This document shows, in pieces, positions 52,501 through 60,354 of a DNA stretch of 64,000 nt. Numbering within the stretch: the first letter of the stretch is position 1; each line of letters opens with the position of its first letter. This DNA is from Nomia melanderi. Lineage: Eukaryota; Arthropoda; Insecta; Hymenoptera; Halictidae. Location of the stretch: assembly GCF_051020985.1 (NCBI RefSeq), contig NC_134999.1, positions 12,405,660 through 12,469,659 of the forward strand. The letters are read 5' to 3'. A model generated the notes under the pieces. The model ran no database searches. It saw only the letters and a program-made list of their open reading frames with translations, and was not told the origin of the DNA. Position numbers and translations under genes: made by a program.

Positions 52501-53709
52501 GAGAGCAGGCCTCAGATAATGACTCAAAGTGACAACACCTTAGACAACATATCAGATTCTAGACCATACAGGTCCCACTTAAGTGTCACTCTAAAGAGGC
52601 CACGTTGGAAACAAACGGTCAGCCCAGAAACACCAGAAATACCCAAACTACCAGCCATTGACTATCGACTGTTGACCAACCCTTTCTTACGGACTTTCAA
52701 CCCGAACGTCAGTTACAGGGACCAGAATAACGTCACCAGGCCCCTGTCTGTCCAAGTGAATGATGATAATCCCTGTTACTACCGGGCACAACCTAACGTG
52801 CCCGCTTTCCATCGAGCCGGCCAACTAGCCGACAGATACAGACCTGTCCAACCAGATCAGAACCGTCTGTTGATCCCGTCTAATCAATTGCTCAACGGGA
52901 AACTAGTCTCGCCAGCCACGAAGCACGAGATCCAGGTGACCTCATTCGAGAAGCCGAGCCCGCACACCCTAGTTGGTCCATCGACCTCCTACGAGCTGAC
53001 CGCCATGCGCCGACTGAATGCCAACCCCTATCTCCACAGCCAGAACCTCTATCAAAATATCCCATACGTTTCAAGGGGAGGCCTTTACCCTCAAAGGGGA
53101 ATGATGTACTATGACAACTTAGCGCTGAAGGTTCCTGTTCAAACCCAGACCTCCATTGACGGAGAATCGCATCACGAGGATGACCAGACATGTTCCCACG
53201 AAGAGAGCGCACCTAGCACGCCCAGCGGGCAACGACGCAAGAAGACGATCAGGAAGGAGAAAGGACTACTCAAAGAACTGAATCATCTATCGCCGGGCGC
53301 GCAGAGGAGATTGAAGAACCAAAGTAGCGTCACATCATCCGAGATCCAGGAGTCACCTGGAAAGGTGACTAGGAAGAGGCCCCGGAGACTAAGCATTACG
53401 ACGACCACTACGTCCGAGGGACAGGAGGATAAACACGAAAGCAGATCCTCCTCGTCCGGCCAGGACTCGCCCAAGAAGGATCAAATGAGAAGGGTGTCGC
53501 TGTACTTCAATGCAAAGAAGAGACCGTCCCTGGCGTCTGTGAGGACTGCCAGAAGTGAGAGCGTCGATACCTCAAAAGATAAAGAGGGGATGTCCGAAAG
53601 GGAGAGGACCAACTCCATCAGCAGCAGGGATACTTCTAAATCGAGAAAGGCTAGCACTAGCAGTGGCAGTGTGCCTTGGTGCGCTTGTTGGGGTAACGGG
53701 TGTACGTAG
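22362..53709 (+). CDS. Three-exon gene for a 922-aa coiled-coil, largely disordered protein of unrecognised family (gene-level span)
   Basis: The coding exons are 22362-22536, 50421-50557 and 51253-53709. Lengths of 175, 137 and 2457 nt including the stop join in frame to 922 residues. Both introns are GT-AG: AAG|GTAAGA to TTTCAG|GT, and GAG|GTAGTT to TTCCAG|AT. Order of parts: a basic Gly/Ser-rich N-terminus (1-40), a coiled coil (about 45-91), an acidic stretch (about 107-128), a long Pro/Asn/Ser/Gln-rich middle without visible globular domains, a Lys/Arg/Ser-rich region (about 762-905), and a Trp/Cys-rich C-terminus. This is typical of a cytoplasmic scaffold or adaptor; no signal peptide, membrane segment or catalytic motif is visible. 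I do not recognise the family and infer no function. A very long first intron before a short second exon is common in insect neuronal and developmental genes, but that is only a hint. The gene model is well supported; the last exon boundary is less certain. Confidence 0.85.
22537..24870. other. Intron 1 segment with CpG islands at about 23160-23480 and 24300-24850
   Basis: The islands contain open frames such as 23148-23612 (-) and 24437-24811 (-). Their Arg/Ser-rich composition and lack of domains mark them as by-products of GC content. A degenerate TTCATATTCC repeat lies at about 23800-23880. Confidence 0.5.
24873..25310. repeat. Diverged tandem duplication, about 215-bp unit
   Basis: The order GCGAATT-CATCTAC, TTTCGAAATTTTCGATTTTT, GGTATAGGTTG-ACATCGA, TGCAATTGG, GGAAACTT/GAAACTTC, AATAAATGAATAAAT, ATATGTATGAATT appears from 24873 and again from 25093. 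The copies are roughly three-quarters identical by eye. Confidence 0.9.
25311..29249. other. Intron 1 segment, AT-rich, with CpG-rich stretches at about 27130-27370 and 28480-28960
   Basis: No exon or RNA gene seen. A CGCGCGCGGGCG run lies near 28780. Confidence 0.5.
29262..29740. repeat. Diverged tandem duplication, about 247-bp unit
   Basis: GGATTTGTTAAATT at about 29271 recurs at 29518, with shared following landmarks: ACTAG-GTGT, GAAC-G-T-TG-T-TA-TATTTTGA, and CTTCA/CTTGAA near the end. Divergence is considerable. Confidence 0.6.
29895..30365. repeat. Degenerate tandem array with CTTCCTCAACATCAAA units
   Basis: AATCTTCCTGAACATCAAA (29901), AATCTTCTCAACATCAAA (30066) and AATCTTCCTCAACATCAAA (30178) are each followed by AACGATA-TTATT-like sequence. 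A second shared block, CAAC-TACA-CTATT then TATCTCGAAA or CATCTCGAAA, occurs near 30120 and 30310. Confidence 0.7.
30366..31018. other. CpG island (about 30366-30890) in intron 1
   Basis: GC-rich with many CGCG and GGCCGG words. The 130-codon open frame on the - strand (30489-30881) lacks any recognisable domain. Confidence 0.5.
31019..31175. repeat. 80-bp tandem duplication
   Basis: GGATTTT-GAA, TAAGGTTTT-AAATTT, TTTTGG, GATTTA-AATCTAAAATAGTTGAA-TTTTATG occurs at 31019 and 31099 with high identity. Confidence 0.9.
31786..32383. mobile_element. Non-autonomous DNA transposon with inverted ends and TA target duplication (about 590 bp)
   Basis: The left end AGTAGGGTAAAATGGAACAC (31786-31805) and right end GTGTTCCGTTTTACCCTACT (32364-32383) are inverse complements with one mismatch. 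Looser similarity continues inward (ATGTTTTTCGTAG against its counterpart CTACGAAACACAT), giving imperfect termini of about 35 bp. TA lies at both outer edges, as for Tc1/mariner/pogo-type insertions. The interior is AT-rich and has no transposase frame, so it must be mobilised in trans or be dead. It lies inside intron 1 of the main gene. Confidence 0.85.
32384..34329. other. Intron 1 segment with CpG island (32400-32870), poly-G run and a candidate regulatory stretch
   Basis: A run of 12 G lies at 32695-32706 next to further G tracts. The stretch 33400-33680 combines homeodomain-type TTAATTAA/CAATTAATT sites with moderate GC (see regulatory entry). No exon seen. Confidence 0.5.
33400..33680. 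promoter_or_regulatory. Candidate enhancer-like segment with homeodomain-type sites
   Basis: Balanced composition with TTTAATTAAAATT, TTTTAATTAACC, GTAATTATCC and GCAATTAATTTT core sites, set among CGCG-bearing unique sequence. It is not repetitive and not coding. Such mixtures are typical of conserved noncoding elements in large introns; conservation cannot be tested here. Confidence 0.25.
34330..34773. repeat. Diverged tandem duplication, 224-bp unit
   Basis: CCAGTGACTAAG (34339 and 34563) starts two copies. Both contain TTGCTCAAT/TTACTCAAT-GGATT, AATCTATAATA, ACAATTCAA-GAAT, GGCATGTAGA/GCCATGTAGA, CGAA-CTGT-CGAAA-CTG and TCGAAA in the same order. Confidence 0.9.
34774..36814. other. Intron 1 segment, AT-rich, with candidate regulatory stretch at about 36270-36540
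   Basis: 36270-36540 is unique, moderately GC and dotted with TAATTAG, TTAATTG, GAATTAG and GATTAGTC sites. The frames at 35176-35631 (-) and 35616-35894 (+) are AT-rich and show no coding signature. Confidence 0.45.
37110..37275. repeat. Detached copy of the 136-154-bp tandem array
   Basis: GCGAAAATATATCTGCCGG, CGTCTCGCAAAACGTGTAA, AAAGGAAAGAAAAAA, GAACGAGAACAGAGGAGTGG matches the units at 37813-38290. The intervening DNA contains the TTAA element at 37326. Confidence 0.7.
37326..37545. mobile_element. TTAA-ended MITE-like element, family A, copy 2
   Basis: TTAACCCCGTGCCCTATGAT at the left and AAGGACAGGGGTTAA at the right form inverted ends on TTAA sites. The interior matches the copy at 8051 (ATGATTTATTTCTCA-CT-TGATCGATAC and TATTCTATG-TACGTTTA). 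There is no coding capacity. The right end is duplicated: ATTGTAAGG-CAGGGGTTAAATG recurs at about 37551-37573. A third similar end, ATAGGTCAAGGGTTTAATG, occurs at 37709, suggesting overlapping or repeated insertion. Confidence 0.7.
37813..38290. repeat. Degenerate tandem array, 136-154 bp unit
   Basis: Units start GGATGGAAAAAG (37813, 37967) and GGACGGAAAGAG (38103), with a partial unit near 38260. Each continues into AAAATATATTCG-C, CCCAAA-C, CGTAAC-T-TCCCAAAACACG and AAAGAAAAACGAA-AG. One more copy lies at 37110. Confidence 0.85.
38291..39204. other. Intron 1 segment with CpG island at about 38290-38880
   Basis: GC-rich island followed by AT-rich DNA. Overlapping frames on both strands (38332-38724 -, 38469-38765 +, 38555-38887 -) show random Arg/Pro-rich composition. 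No gene seen. Confidence 0.5.
39205..39545. repeat. Degenerate tandem repeat, about 145-155 bp unit, 2-3 copies
   Basis: GAGTTTAAATTTGAATTTAT (39205), GAGTATAAATTGGAATTTAT (39350) and AAGTATATATACGAATTTAT (39505) mark three units. The first two also share GTGTGAG/GTGAGG-AATATGA and GGA-TAAATAAAT, and TCTTAGTGTAGAATTCGTGAGAA/TCTCAGTGTAGGATTCGTAAGAA. Confidence 0.8.
39664..40056. repeat. Two-block tandem duplication with a later spacer
   Basis: Block A (AAATCATAAA-ATTGTAATTATCTCAATAATAAA) occurs at 39664 and 39800. Block B (CATTCGCGT-AAC-ACAATC-ATAAACTAATAATTACT, then GCAAGAA-TTGCTTCAGCGAA) occurs at 39727 and 39979. In the second copy A and B are separated by roughly 115 extra bases. Confidence 0.85.
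40057..44090. other. Intron 1 segment with CpG island at about 40100-40520 and AT-rich homeodomain-site clusters
   Basis: 40616-40650 reads TTAACCCTTTCTGCTCCAGA GGCGTCTC and may be the end of another TTAA element; no partner end was found. TAATTA/ATTAAT sites are dense at 41030-41115 and 41815-41866. No exon seen. Confidence 0.5.
44094..44265. repeat. Three-copy degenerate tandem repeat, about 60-65 bp unit
   Basis: TTTTTAACTGGGAAAATTGA, GTGCGAGGGAAAACAATTTA and TTTTTAACCGAGGAAAATAA each precede a TT-TTCGAG/AA-GAATTTTGA-like stretch. Confidence 0.55.
44700..44960. repeat. Direct repeat, 209-bp spacing
   Basis: CATTAAATTTAATC followed by CATTCATCATTCATCGATTC at 44707 recurs at 44916 as CATTAAATTTAATC and TTTATCATTCATCGATCC, each after a CCGACCG/CCGGTCG. 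Confidence 0.85.
44961..45734. other. Intron 1 segment, AT-rich after a CpG-rich stretch (about 44960-45130)
   Basis: Nothing recognisable apart from a short direct repeat, TTTAAAGATCTTTAAAGATC, near 45640. Confidence 0.5.
45735..45961. mobile_element. piggyBac-like MITE, family B (227 bp)
   Basis: TTAACACTAAATCTACCGAG at the left and CTGGTAGTTTTAGTGTTAA at the right are near-perfect inverted ends on TTAA target sites. Near the right end is GGGTCATTTTGACCC (about 45926-45940), an inverted repeat. TTAA duplication with this terminal style fits piggyBac-type non-autonomous elements. No transposase is encoded. It lies in intron 1. Confidence 0.85.
45962..46747. other. Intron 1 segment with CpG-rich stretch at about 45980-46340
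   Basis: The 185-codon open frame on the - strand (45918-46475) runs through the MITE end and the GC-rich stretch. It has no recognisable domain, so it is not called a gene. Confidence 0.5.
46748..47060. repeat. Diverged tandem duplication, 196-bp spacing
   Basis: CTTCCCTACAGAACACCTG then GAATGCCAGC-AGAA-GG occurs at 46816 and 47012. Similarity extends upstream through CACAA-CTCAA-TTAC-CGCA-CAAAAAG. Confidence 0.9.
47061..50420. other. Intron 1, 3' part, with CpG islands at about 47040-47600, 48280-48680 and 49300-49900
   Basis: No exon is recognisable before the acceptor at 50420. The sequence just before the acceptor includes a short pyrimidine stretch. Island open frames are treated as chance. 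Confidence 0.5.
50421..50557 (+). CDS. Coding exon 2: core of the coiled coil
   Basis: This 137-nt exon encodes residues 59 (split Gly) to 104. Residues 63-91 form a textbook parallel-type coiled coil. Hydrophobics fall at a/d spacing 3-4: I63, L66, N70, L73, I77, L80, Y84, L87, L91. The buried Asn at an a position (N70) is the feature that favours dimers in leucine zippers. Flanking e/g positions are rich in Glu, Lys and Arg. The acceptor is TTTCAG|GT and the donor is GAG|GTAGTT (phase 0). The exon is GC-rich against AT-rich flanks, and most other frames are closed. The likely role is dimerisation or partner binding, inferred from the coil alone. Confidence 0.88.
50558..51252 (+). other. Intron 2 (about 0.7 kb)
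   Basis: An AT-rich intron from GTAGTT (50558) to the acceptor TCCTCAATTCCAG ending at 51252. An alternative in-frame acceptor at 51183 (CGGTAG|AAAATG) would add 23 residues. That stretch (51184-51252) is open and GC-rich, so the 5' edge of exon 3 is not settled. Nothing else was seen in it. Confidence 0.7.
51253..53709 (+). CDS. Coding exon 3: acidic, low-complexity middle and basic Ser-rich C-terminal part with Trp/Cys tail
   Basis: This one large exon encodes residues 105-922. It begins acidic (IRSDEDDG..., about 107-128 and a second Glu run near 160-165). A block rich in Tyr, Phe and Pro follows (about 209-250, HLHENIPFYP...). Then comes a long Asn/Gln/Pro/Ser-rich stretch with no visible domain. 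From about 762 the sequence turns basic (QRRKKTIRKEK), with clusters such as RKRPRRLSI near 811 and RRVSLYF further on. These contain RRxS sites fitting basophilic kinases. The last residues are PWCACWGNGCT: three Cys and two Trp within ten positions, then TAG at 53707. The frame is open for 840 codons while all other frames are broken. The in-frame ATG 51187, with a strong start context, could serve a shorter isoform. Confidence 0.88.
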   Translation: MRSDEDDGLQSDYSLEEDEEFDEDKTTQEPDRDLNKAEQLENAENQKISTEKMTSSLHRLHVDFDDLSVVEEEEELKKERDKAPSEDGQLPREEKSPFPILKPRHLHENIPFYPAAYEPPDLTNSSYYTDYPFKFPSTANLMMTPGMPEMVSSCPRLQPDPLLPSLPGANLDQGNDQVLHAPPVGWQSNLTISQKQMTPYGPADITGPSMETFLRVHQDHPNQSFPVNSAGFPNFPGVVQRRNVNLKQPNFMYSTGPFEDQVNLDKLNENGWAYDVNSATSKPLLNQSPGDSKTKDSEEKPKHFFAPLPSKVKRQNEESSPTISNFGTGSSSCSAKTESTVVSKNQLMLQKGSADIYVNGAVPCEDNPLRSKGEQRTFLSTDNLLINDERGTCNQLTKSMSCQDLPSESQPASMNTESRPQIMTQSDNTLDNISDSRPYRSHLSVTLKRPRWKQTVSPETPEIPKLPAIDYRLLTNPFLRTFNPNVSYRDQNNVTRPLSVQVNDDNPCYYRAQPNVPAFHRAGQLADRYRPVQPDQNRLLIPSNQLLNGKLVSPATKHEIQVTSFEKPSPHTLVGPSTSYELTAMRRLNANPYLHSQNLYQNIPYVSRGGLYPQRGMMYYDNLALKVPVQTQTSIDGESHHEDDQTCSHEESAPSTPSGQRRKKTIRKEKGLLKELNHLSPGAQRRLKNQSSVTSSEIQESPGKVTRKRPRRLSITTTTTSEGQEDKHESRSSSSGQDSPKKDQMRRVSLYFNAKKRPSLASVRTARSESVDTSKDKEGMSERERTNSISSRDTSKSRKASTSSGSVPWCACWGNGCT

Positions 53710-56700
53710 GGTCTTTGAACTATGAATTGATTAGGTGTCCTCGGGAACAATGAGGTGCATTATCTACGGTGAAGTTATTTTGTGATTGAACAGTGTAAAG
53801 ATTATTGTTCCTAATTGATCTTCTGATAAAGACTTACGAATTGGTAGCTTCAATGGAAGATTACAAACTTTTACGATGAATGGACAGTTTGATCAGTGTG
53901 TAGCTATTAGAAGCTTGGTACTTTAAGTGCTACGTGACAGATTGAAGTACTATAATGATATTTAGAGAATCGGACAATTAGTTGAAGTGTCTCTGTGCGA
54001 ATGAGGAACAATTTTTAGGGTATAGTGGTTGCAAGAAACTAACTGGGGAAGCTATTAGGAGTATATCAATGAAATATTGATCCCATGGCGACGTGCTCCG
54101 CGAGGAGGAGTATCGACCTTCGGTTTAACTATAAGGGAACCGCTGTAGCCAATAGCAGAGATCGTAAAAGTAGCACCGACAGAAGCAGGACACCATAAAC
54201 CCGTTACCGTTCGGGTGACGGTCGCGACGAAGGTGGTTCACGGCCGTGGACACGCATGTCCTCGATATTTAAGGCGGACGTGGATCGAATTAAATGTCGG
54301 GATTAATGTTTAACGAGGGCCGTTTTTGACCTCCGGCCGCGCCGGAGTCCATTGAAACTTCGCCGACCTAAATTTCTCTGTATTGCCGGCCGAGCGAGAT
54401 AAAAGTTAACGACGTTTTGCTGACCGGTGGCCGGAACGGTGCTCGATAGGGGATACATGCTGCGAAGAGACGATCGTTCATGCATTTAATTAGCGTTATT
54501 ATTGTATGGTGTACATATTGCCGTTGGGTATACATATACGTTGATACAGTGTATAGTATAATTGGTTGTTCCTATTTATGCGCCAAGGTTCACCGGTTGC
54601 ACCCAAATTTGTGTATAAAAGCATGAGAATATAACGAGTAGACACTTCTGTATACTTCTTTTTTATTTCTATGTGAATACTGCAGCTAGGTTGCAATTCT
54701 TTTTTAACAATCAAGGCCGCGAATAGAAAATTTAATATTAATAATTTTGTTACGACAGCAATTAATGTAAACTAATTATTTTCTTCCAAAGCAATTCTGA
54801 GATTAACATAATTTGTTATCTTCAAATATAGTGAATCAAAAAGAAAATTCATTATTATATAATCTCAGCTATCTTAATATTTTATTCCAAAATTATCAAT
54901 GAAGATATAGCTAATAATCACCATTGCCAAGACTACTTATTAACGAACTTAGAAATCAAAGTTCATGCTTATTGAACAGATAATTAATCTCGTCTAAACA
55001 GACGATCAAGACAATTTTATGAATATAATTTAAATCGCAATAAATGGTTCTACCGATTATCATCTCGATAATTAACAATAATTATGCAGCCAAGAGTAAA
55101 TGATGCAAAAAAGTCTCGTAGAGTAAAAAGAGGGAGAGAAGTGACCTTGAACGGCCAATCGAGAGTAATCCGACCAGGGGAAGCCCCGTCAAATGATCGC
55201 AAGACCCGAATGAACGATTCGCCACAAATGGTCTGCAATTTCAGCGAAGCTTTTCACCAACCACCATGAGCCGAGGAGCCAGGTAAGATATTACTGCGGA
55301 TGGACCGCCGTATTTCGGGCCGAGTCATTCGTTCCTCTCTATAATTCATCGAATTATTGATTATTCCGCGGAACTTATTCTAAGAGCTCCATTTATTAAT
55401 GGCTCTCCGGCGAGGGTGGAGGCTAAAGGCAAAGTTCGCGAGCATCTTCCGCGTAAACTTCTGAAGCGTTCTGTGTTTCCGTTATTCCGCCGCTTCCCGC
55501 CGCCGCCACCCTGCGCAACCGCCCAGCCCGAAGGGGTTGCAGTTAGAGGAAAATTTAAAGAAGTCCGAGGAAAGGAATCGCCCGGGTAAATTGAATGCAC
55601 TTATAATTAAACGCGCCGTTTTCTTATACTCCACGGGAAGGAAGTTCGGGAACTGCGAGAAAAGAACCCGGAAAAGAATTAAATCAGAGCGGAATCAGAC
55701 CGAGCCTCCCTTAAGTTGAACTAGTAATAGTTAGAGACTGCAGCTGCTTTGATTGTCAGCGACAATGAACGATTTAAAATGTGTTCTGCGCTTGATCGAA
55801 CGATTTAAAAGCGAGAACTTTGAAATGGTAGTCAGATTTGTCTAAATCACTAACTTAACATTTTTTTTTAAATTCAAAAAGTGGTTCTACTTGAAAAGAT
55901 ACATTCGCGGCGCGATGAACTGATGACAAAATCAATGTTCGTTATTTTAGAAATTATGTCCTATGAAAAGACTATTAACTTTCGCTCAAAACGACCTAAC
56001 CAAAACCATTTAACAGAACATCCATAACTTCTAACAACCCCAATATTCTCCATTCAAAAATGTTCACATTCAAACAATTACCACTCACATTCCACCTTTC
56101 ACCCTCAAAATTCCCACTAATTACACCCAACGCACCAAGCCACCAAACATGCCAACAAAAGTCCCCAGTGCCGAGCAAACAATCCTCCAATCACTTCAAG
56201 CAGCGATTCACGAAGAACTGATCCGTGATTAGGGGGTGACGAACGTCGCACCGTCTTCCGGAGGGAGGTGAGTTCAAAGACAGAGTAGTTGCGCACAGTT
56301 CTGGCTGGCCGGTGTATAGGTTTTCAACGGAAAAAGGCGCGGGTACGTTGCAAGGGTGTCAACGCCTGGAAAGATGAAGAGACCGGGCTGTTTCGGGGGT
56401 GGTGGTTGAAACAGGCGGAGCGGGCGCGGCGCAGACTGGCGCAATTAAAATGCAAATTATCTCTTTTCGCGCGGCCATATTTCCAGAAGAGCCCGCTCGC
56501 TACCCTACGCCGTCACCGATTAACTTGGAACTAATTTACGGGGACGACTCCGGCCGCCCCGGAGTCAGGGAAGACGTTTTGTCTCGGCGCGGATAGACCC
56601 CACCACGTTAATACGGGCTAATGTCATTTGCAAATGTCAGTCGGGGCCAGTTTCTTCGCGCTGGCAGCGTGATTTCCCGTCTACCCGGAGACGGAGGATC

Positions 56701-57534
56701 CGGCGAAATTGCGATTCCACCCGGAGCCACTGGAAGCCTAGCCTAGAACCGCGCCGTGTGAGATTAGAAACGAGTCTGAGACGTCGGAGGGCACTGAGCT
56801 GCTCTTGACAATGCATAAGAGAGTCTTCTGTGTCGGAACAAGAGTATTGTTTAATAGTTCAACTATTGGATTACGTTGTCCGTGTGTTTTTAGTGGAACG
56901 GCGTCTTTGTGCTAGATGTCTGATTCAGGGATTAGGTGGAGCTATGAATTGTTTAGCGGAACAGAGATGTTTATGCAGTCAATCCAGATGTTGGTTATGT
57001 TTGCGTACTCCATAGGTTCAATGATAATGGCGGAGAATCTCGAGACTCAAGTGGAGGCATTGAAATTAAAATAGCTTTTCTTGAGTGACGCTTAATCAGA
57101 CTTCCAATTGAAGGCTGATCTATCAAGAGCCATTGACGCAATTACGGTATCGCAAAAATCAAATGATTAATAAAGCAAATAATGCTGAGCAATCGGGTTT
57201 GGACAGGTCAATTAATCAAGCGGTGGCATCCTCGAGAAATACGACGTCAGAAGGAATGCTATTAATTCAGCTAATTAATGCTCAGTTAAGAGTAATTCCG
57301 GCTTTCGTAACTCGTAACTGTATATTCCATTGGTTTCTGTCATTAATTGTCATCATTGCGATCGATGTCGAAGTATCAGGACGAAATTCATAAAACTCAA
57401 TTTCATAATATAAGGTCAGTCTATCTTCAAAAAATATAGTAACGTGTCGTGACACGATTAAAACGTAAATAGAAAGAATTATAATTGCCAGATCTGTAAT
57501 ATTATACCTTAAATTGTGAAACAGTTAAAATCTC
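53710..57534. other. 3' flank of the main gene with CpG islands at about 54080-54470, 55280-55720 and 56210-56770
   Basis: The 3' UTR presumably begins at 53710, but no well-placed AATAAA was found in the first kilobase. The first clear one is near 55038; an ATTAAA lies near 54289. The transcript end is therefore unplaced. No other gene seen; open frames in the islands lack signatures. Confidence 0.45.
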
Positions 57535-58010
57535 TCCAATATTTCCTTGGTCATTGTAGTACATTCTCACAAGAGCGAACCGGATGCACGTCCACGAACT
57601 CGTTCACCATCAAGAATCGGGGAACCGAAGTGAACAAAGCGAGTCGGGTTCCAGCTCTAATTAATAGCCGGATCGAAATTTACAGTAATTGAGCAACAGG
57701 CTGCCCGATACGTCTATCGTTCGTTCGCAGAGAGGCCTAACTGTTCGGTGGCTCGATATCACGCAACAGTTCGAAGATTATCGGATGGGAATAGTATGCA
57801 ACCCGACCCCATGAATTCCAATTAAAAGGCTATCGTAAGTATTTATAGGCCGAAGGCCTGGCCCCCGATATCAGCCGTTGCAACGGTCGTTAAGATGATC
57901 GGGTTTAATTACGCACCTCGTAAACCCTTTACCTGATCGTTGAGACCGGATGCCTGGACTTACGCGAAATTCGCGGGGATATATAGTTACCTGGAACAAA
58001 AAGAGAATGA
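57535..58010. promoter_or_regulatory. Candidate enhancer-like segment with Myb-type palindrome
   Basis: Unique, balanced-composition DNA with TAATTA, CCAATTA and GTTTAATTACG sites. It has an exact palindrome CCGTTGCAACGG (57875-57886) made of two back-to-back CAACGG half-sites, the core recognised by Myb-family proteins, followed by CGTTAAG. AGGCC-GAA-GGCCT lies just upstream. Function is inferred only. Confidence 0.3.
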
Positions 58011-60354
58011 TCGTTAATAATGTGATCTCGATTCCCATTCAGTAACAGGTTACGTTACATAGTAAATAATCGGATCTTTTTATTTGACAATTAATAGAAT
58101 GGTATACGATTACCCTAGCCACCTAGGAAATAGAACTTTCTGTAAATAGAATTAAATTGAATGGAAAAATTCAACTCAGTTTGAATGTGAATACAATTGG
58201 ACAGAATTTAAAAAAAGATTTCAAGTTATAGGTAGAATTTCGTTACGCTATGGAAACTAGGCAAACATAAACATGAGAATATATTATTAATTACTTTTCA
58301 TTTCTAAACCATTAACTAAAGGATTTCACTAGAATAAATAAATATAGCAATTAATCATTCAACGACAAACATTCATTTACTCCCCACTTTCTTCTCAAAA
58401 CGGTAAAACTCGCAACAGTATCTCAAAATGTTCACTTAATTCCGAATAAACTTACACCCTTAAACAAGAAACTCTTATCCGTAAGTCAACCTACAGAAAT
58501 AAGTTTCGAAAAATTCGAAGTTACACAATAAACCTCATCGTGTCCAACATTCAGGAGAAACACCTTCAATCCACCGCCACGCTCCATTTCCACCAAATGA
58601 CGCGACAAAGAAATAAGAAATCTTATTCCAACTTTTAATATTAGATGGTAAACGTGATTCTGCGGGGTGGCACACGAGTGACCGTCCAGGGGTGAGAGAT
58701 ATTGCGTCCGCGAGCGGGAAATTACGCGGGAACGTAATAAAGCTTCTCGTCTTTCGACTAAAATTCTCCGTCGGGAAGAAGGAGAGGACCCGGTGTTCGA
58801 GCGAAAGAGTAATGAAACTGCTGCAAGTGTAATATGAAATAACGAGAAAACAACGGGGGCGGCCAGGATTCTTGGAGGTTCCGCAGCCCCGCTGGAACGC
58901 GGAGTGTTTGAAATTTGTTTAGCGAGAAACTTGCTGCCGCTTCTCCGTCCGCGTTTTTTATTAGAGCCAGAAAGGCCCACCGGCAGCCTCCCAGGAATAT
59001 TTTATCGGCGCTGAAACTTCCGGCGAGATGTTTCGAAATTTTTTCTGCACGCTCCCTTCGCCCGCCGGGAGATGATAAACGCTTTAAGGGAATTCTTCGC
59101 GTCGATAGTCATACTCCTCTATTATTCAAACCAATTGAGCTACGCAGCTGCAATATGTATTGTGTAGTTTCCAACGGAGATGTCACTAATTCCAATAGGA
59201 ACAGAAATATTTCTGAGAGGTATATAATTATTTAAGGGTTGTAGAGTGAAGTTTGTTTTATACATTGGATTAAATATTTTGCGTGAATTTGATTGCGAAA
59301 TAATTTGAATCTGAACGTTTTAAAATGCTTCAAAATTAAATTGTGCTTTTAGGTAGAATTTATTGAAATATTCGGTAGAGGTTGAACAATCAGATACTTA
59401 GAATAATTATAGTTTTATACAAAAATTATTTTTCAACTACGCAACAAAATTGTATTTTTACATTTCCAATTTATTTTTCCCTATAAACTCACCCCCATCG
59501 GTTTAGACTCGTTTCAAAAAGCTCTCCGCATTGTACGATTGAAATGCGAGTTTAAACAAACCCGTGCAGTGTCAACAAAGTTCCCGTTAATTCAATGAAG
59601 TGGCGAATTTTTTATTTACATTTCATTTCATTGATTGCTCCTATACGACACGGTGGTTCGAATTTTACTATTTTCTTTTGTTTTCGAGCTACGTAATGAA
59701 AATGATCCGCCGCGGGTGGGCCGAAAGGAAACAGAGTAAGAGGATTGCCGAGTGTTTCACAGTCGAGTGTATTGTCGGCGACGGCTGGGGCGGCGCAATA
59801 TCGAAATTTTTAAATTGAGTCCGAACGGAACCCAATTTGTACAAATGTTTCATTTGCATGAAACGTCCAATATCCTGTTATGAACCCCAGAGTGTGCAAG
59901 CTGCACGCTTGCCGACCGGTTCAGCCGGAATTCTGCATTTTTGCAAATATTCTTTGTCGCGCAAATATTTGCGAATTTCGACGGGGTATACGCGAAACGA
60001 GATACAGCCGCCGCGCCGGTGGGGCTCGAACTCTGAACGGACGAGTAGCACTACTCGACTCGCTGGACTGTGAAAACCACTTCATCAATTTGTTCAACTT
60101 CCGATGATCAGAATTTATGTTGCTGCAATCGGTAATACCTGGATAAACTTTAGAAAGAGTATAGGTAGACACGTTCTTTTTTTGTTTATTCATGGTAATT
60201 TAACGTGAATTGTTATTAAGTGATTGGAAACGTTTCAACGGTTTTTTCATTGTTTAAAGTAGTTGGGGATGAAGAGTAGTAATTATTGAGACGGGTTTTT
60301 TCAACACTGTTTTGTGTCGGGTTATAGAATTATTAGCTAGAAATGGAAGAATTT
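58011..60354. other. Intergenic DNA with CpG islands at about 58660-59110 and 59690-60070
   Basis: The 164-codon frame on the - strand (58486-58980) and the + strand frames in the islands have no recognisable domains. A 14-bp exact palindrome CGCAAATATTTGCG lies at 59960-59973. No gene seen. Confidence 0.45.

Noticed and set aside
53481..53750. - strand open frame opposite exon 3
   Set aside because: Shadow of the well-supported + strand coding exon.
58486..58980. 164-codon open frame on the - strand
   Set aside because: It lies in a CpG island with few stop codons; no domain, no splice context.
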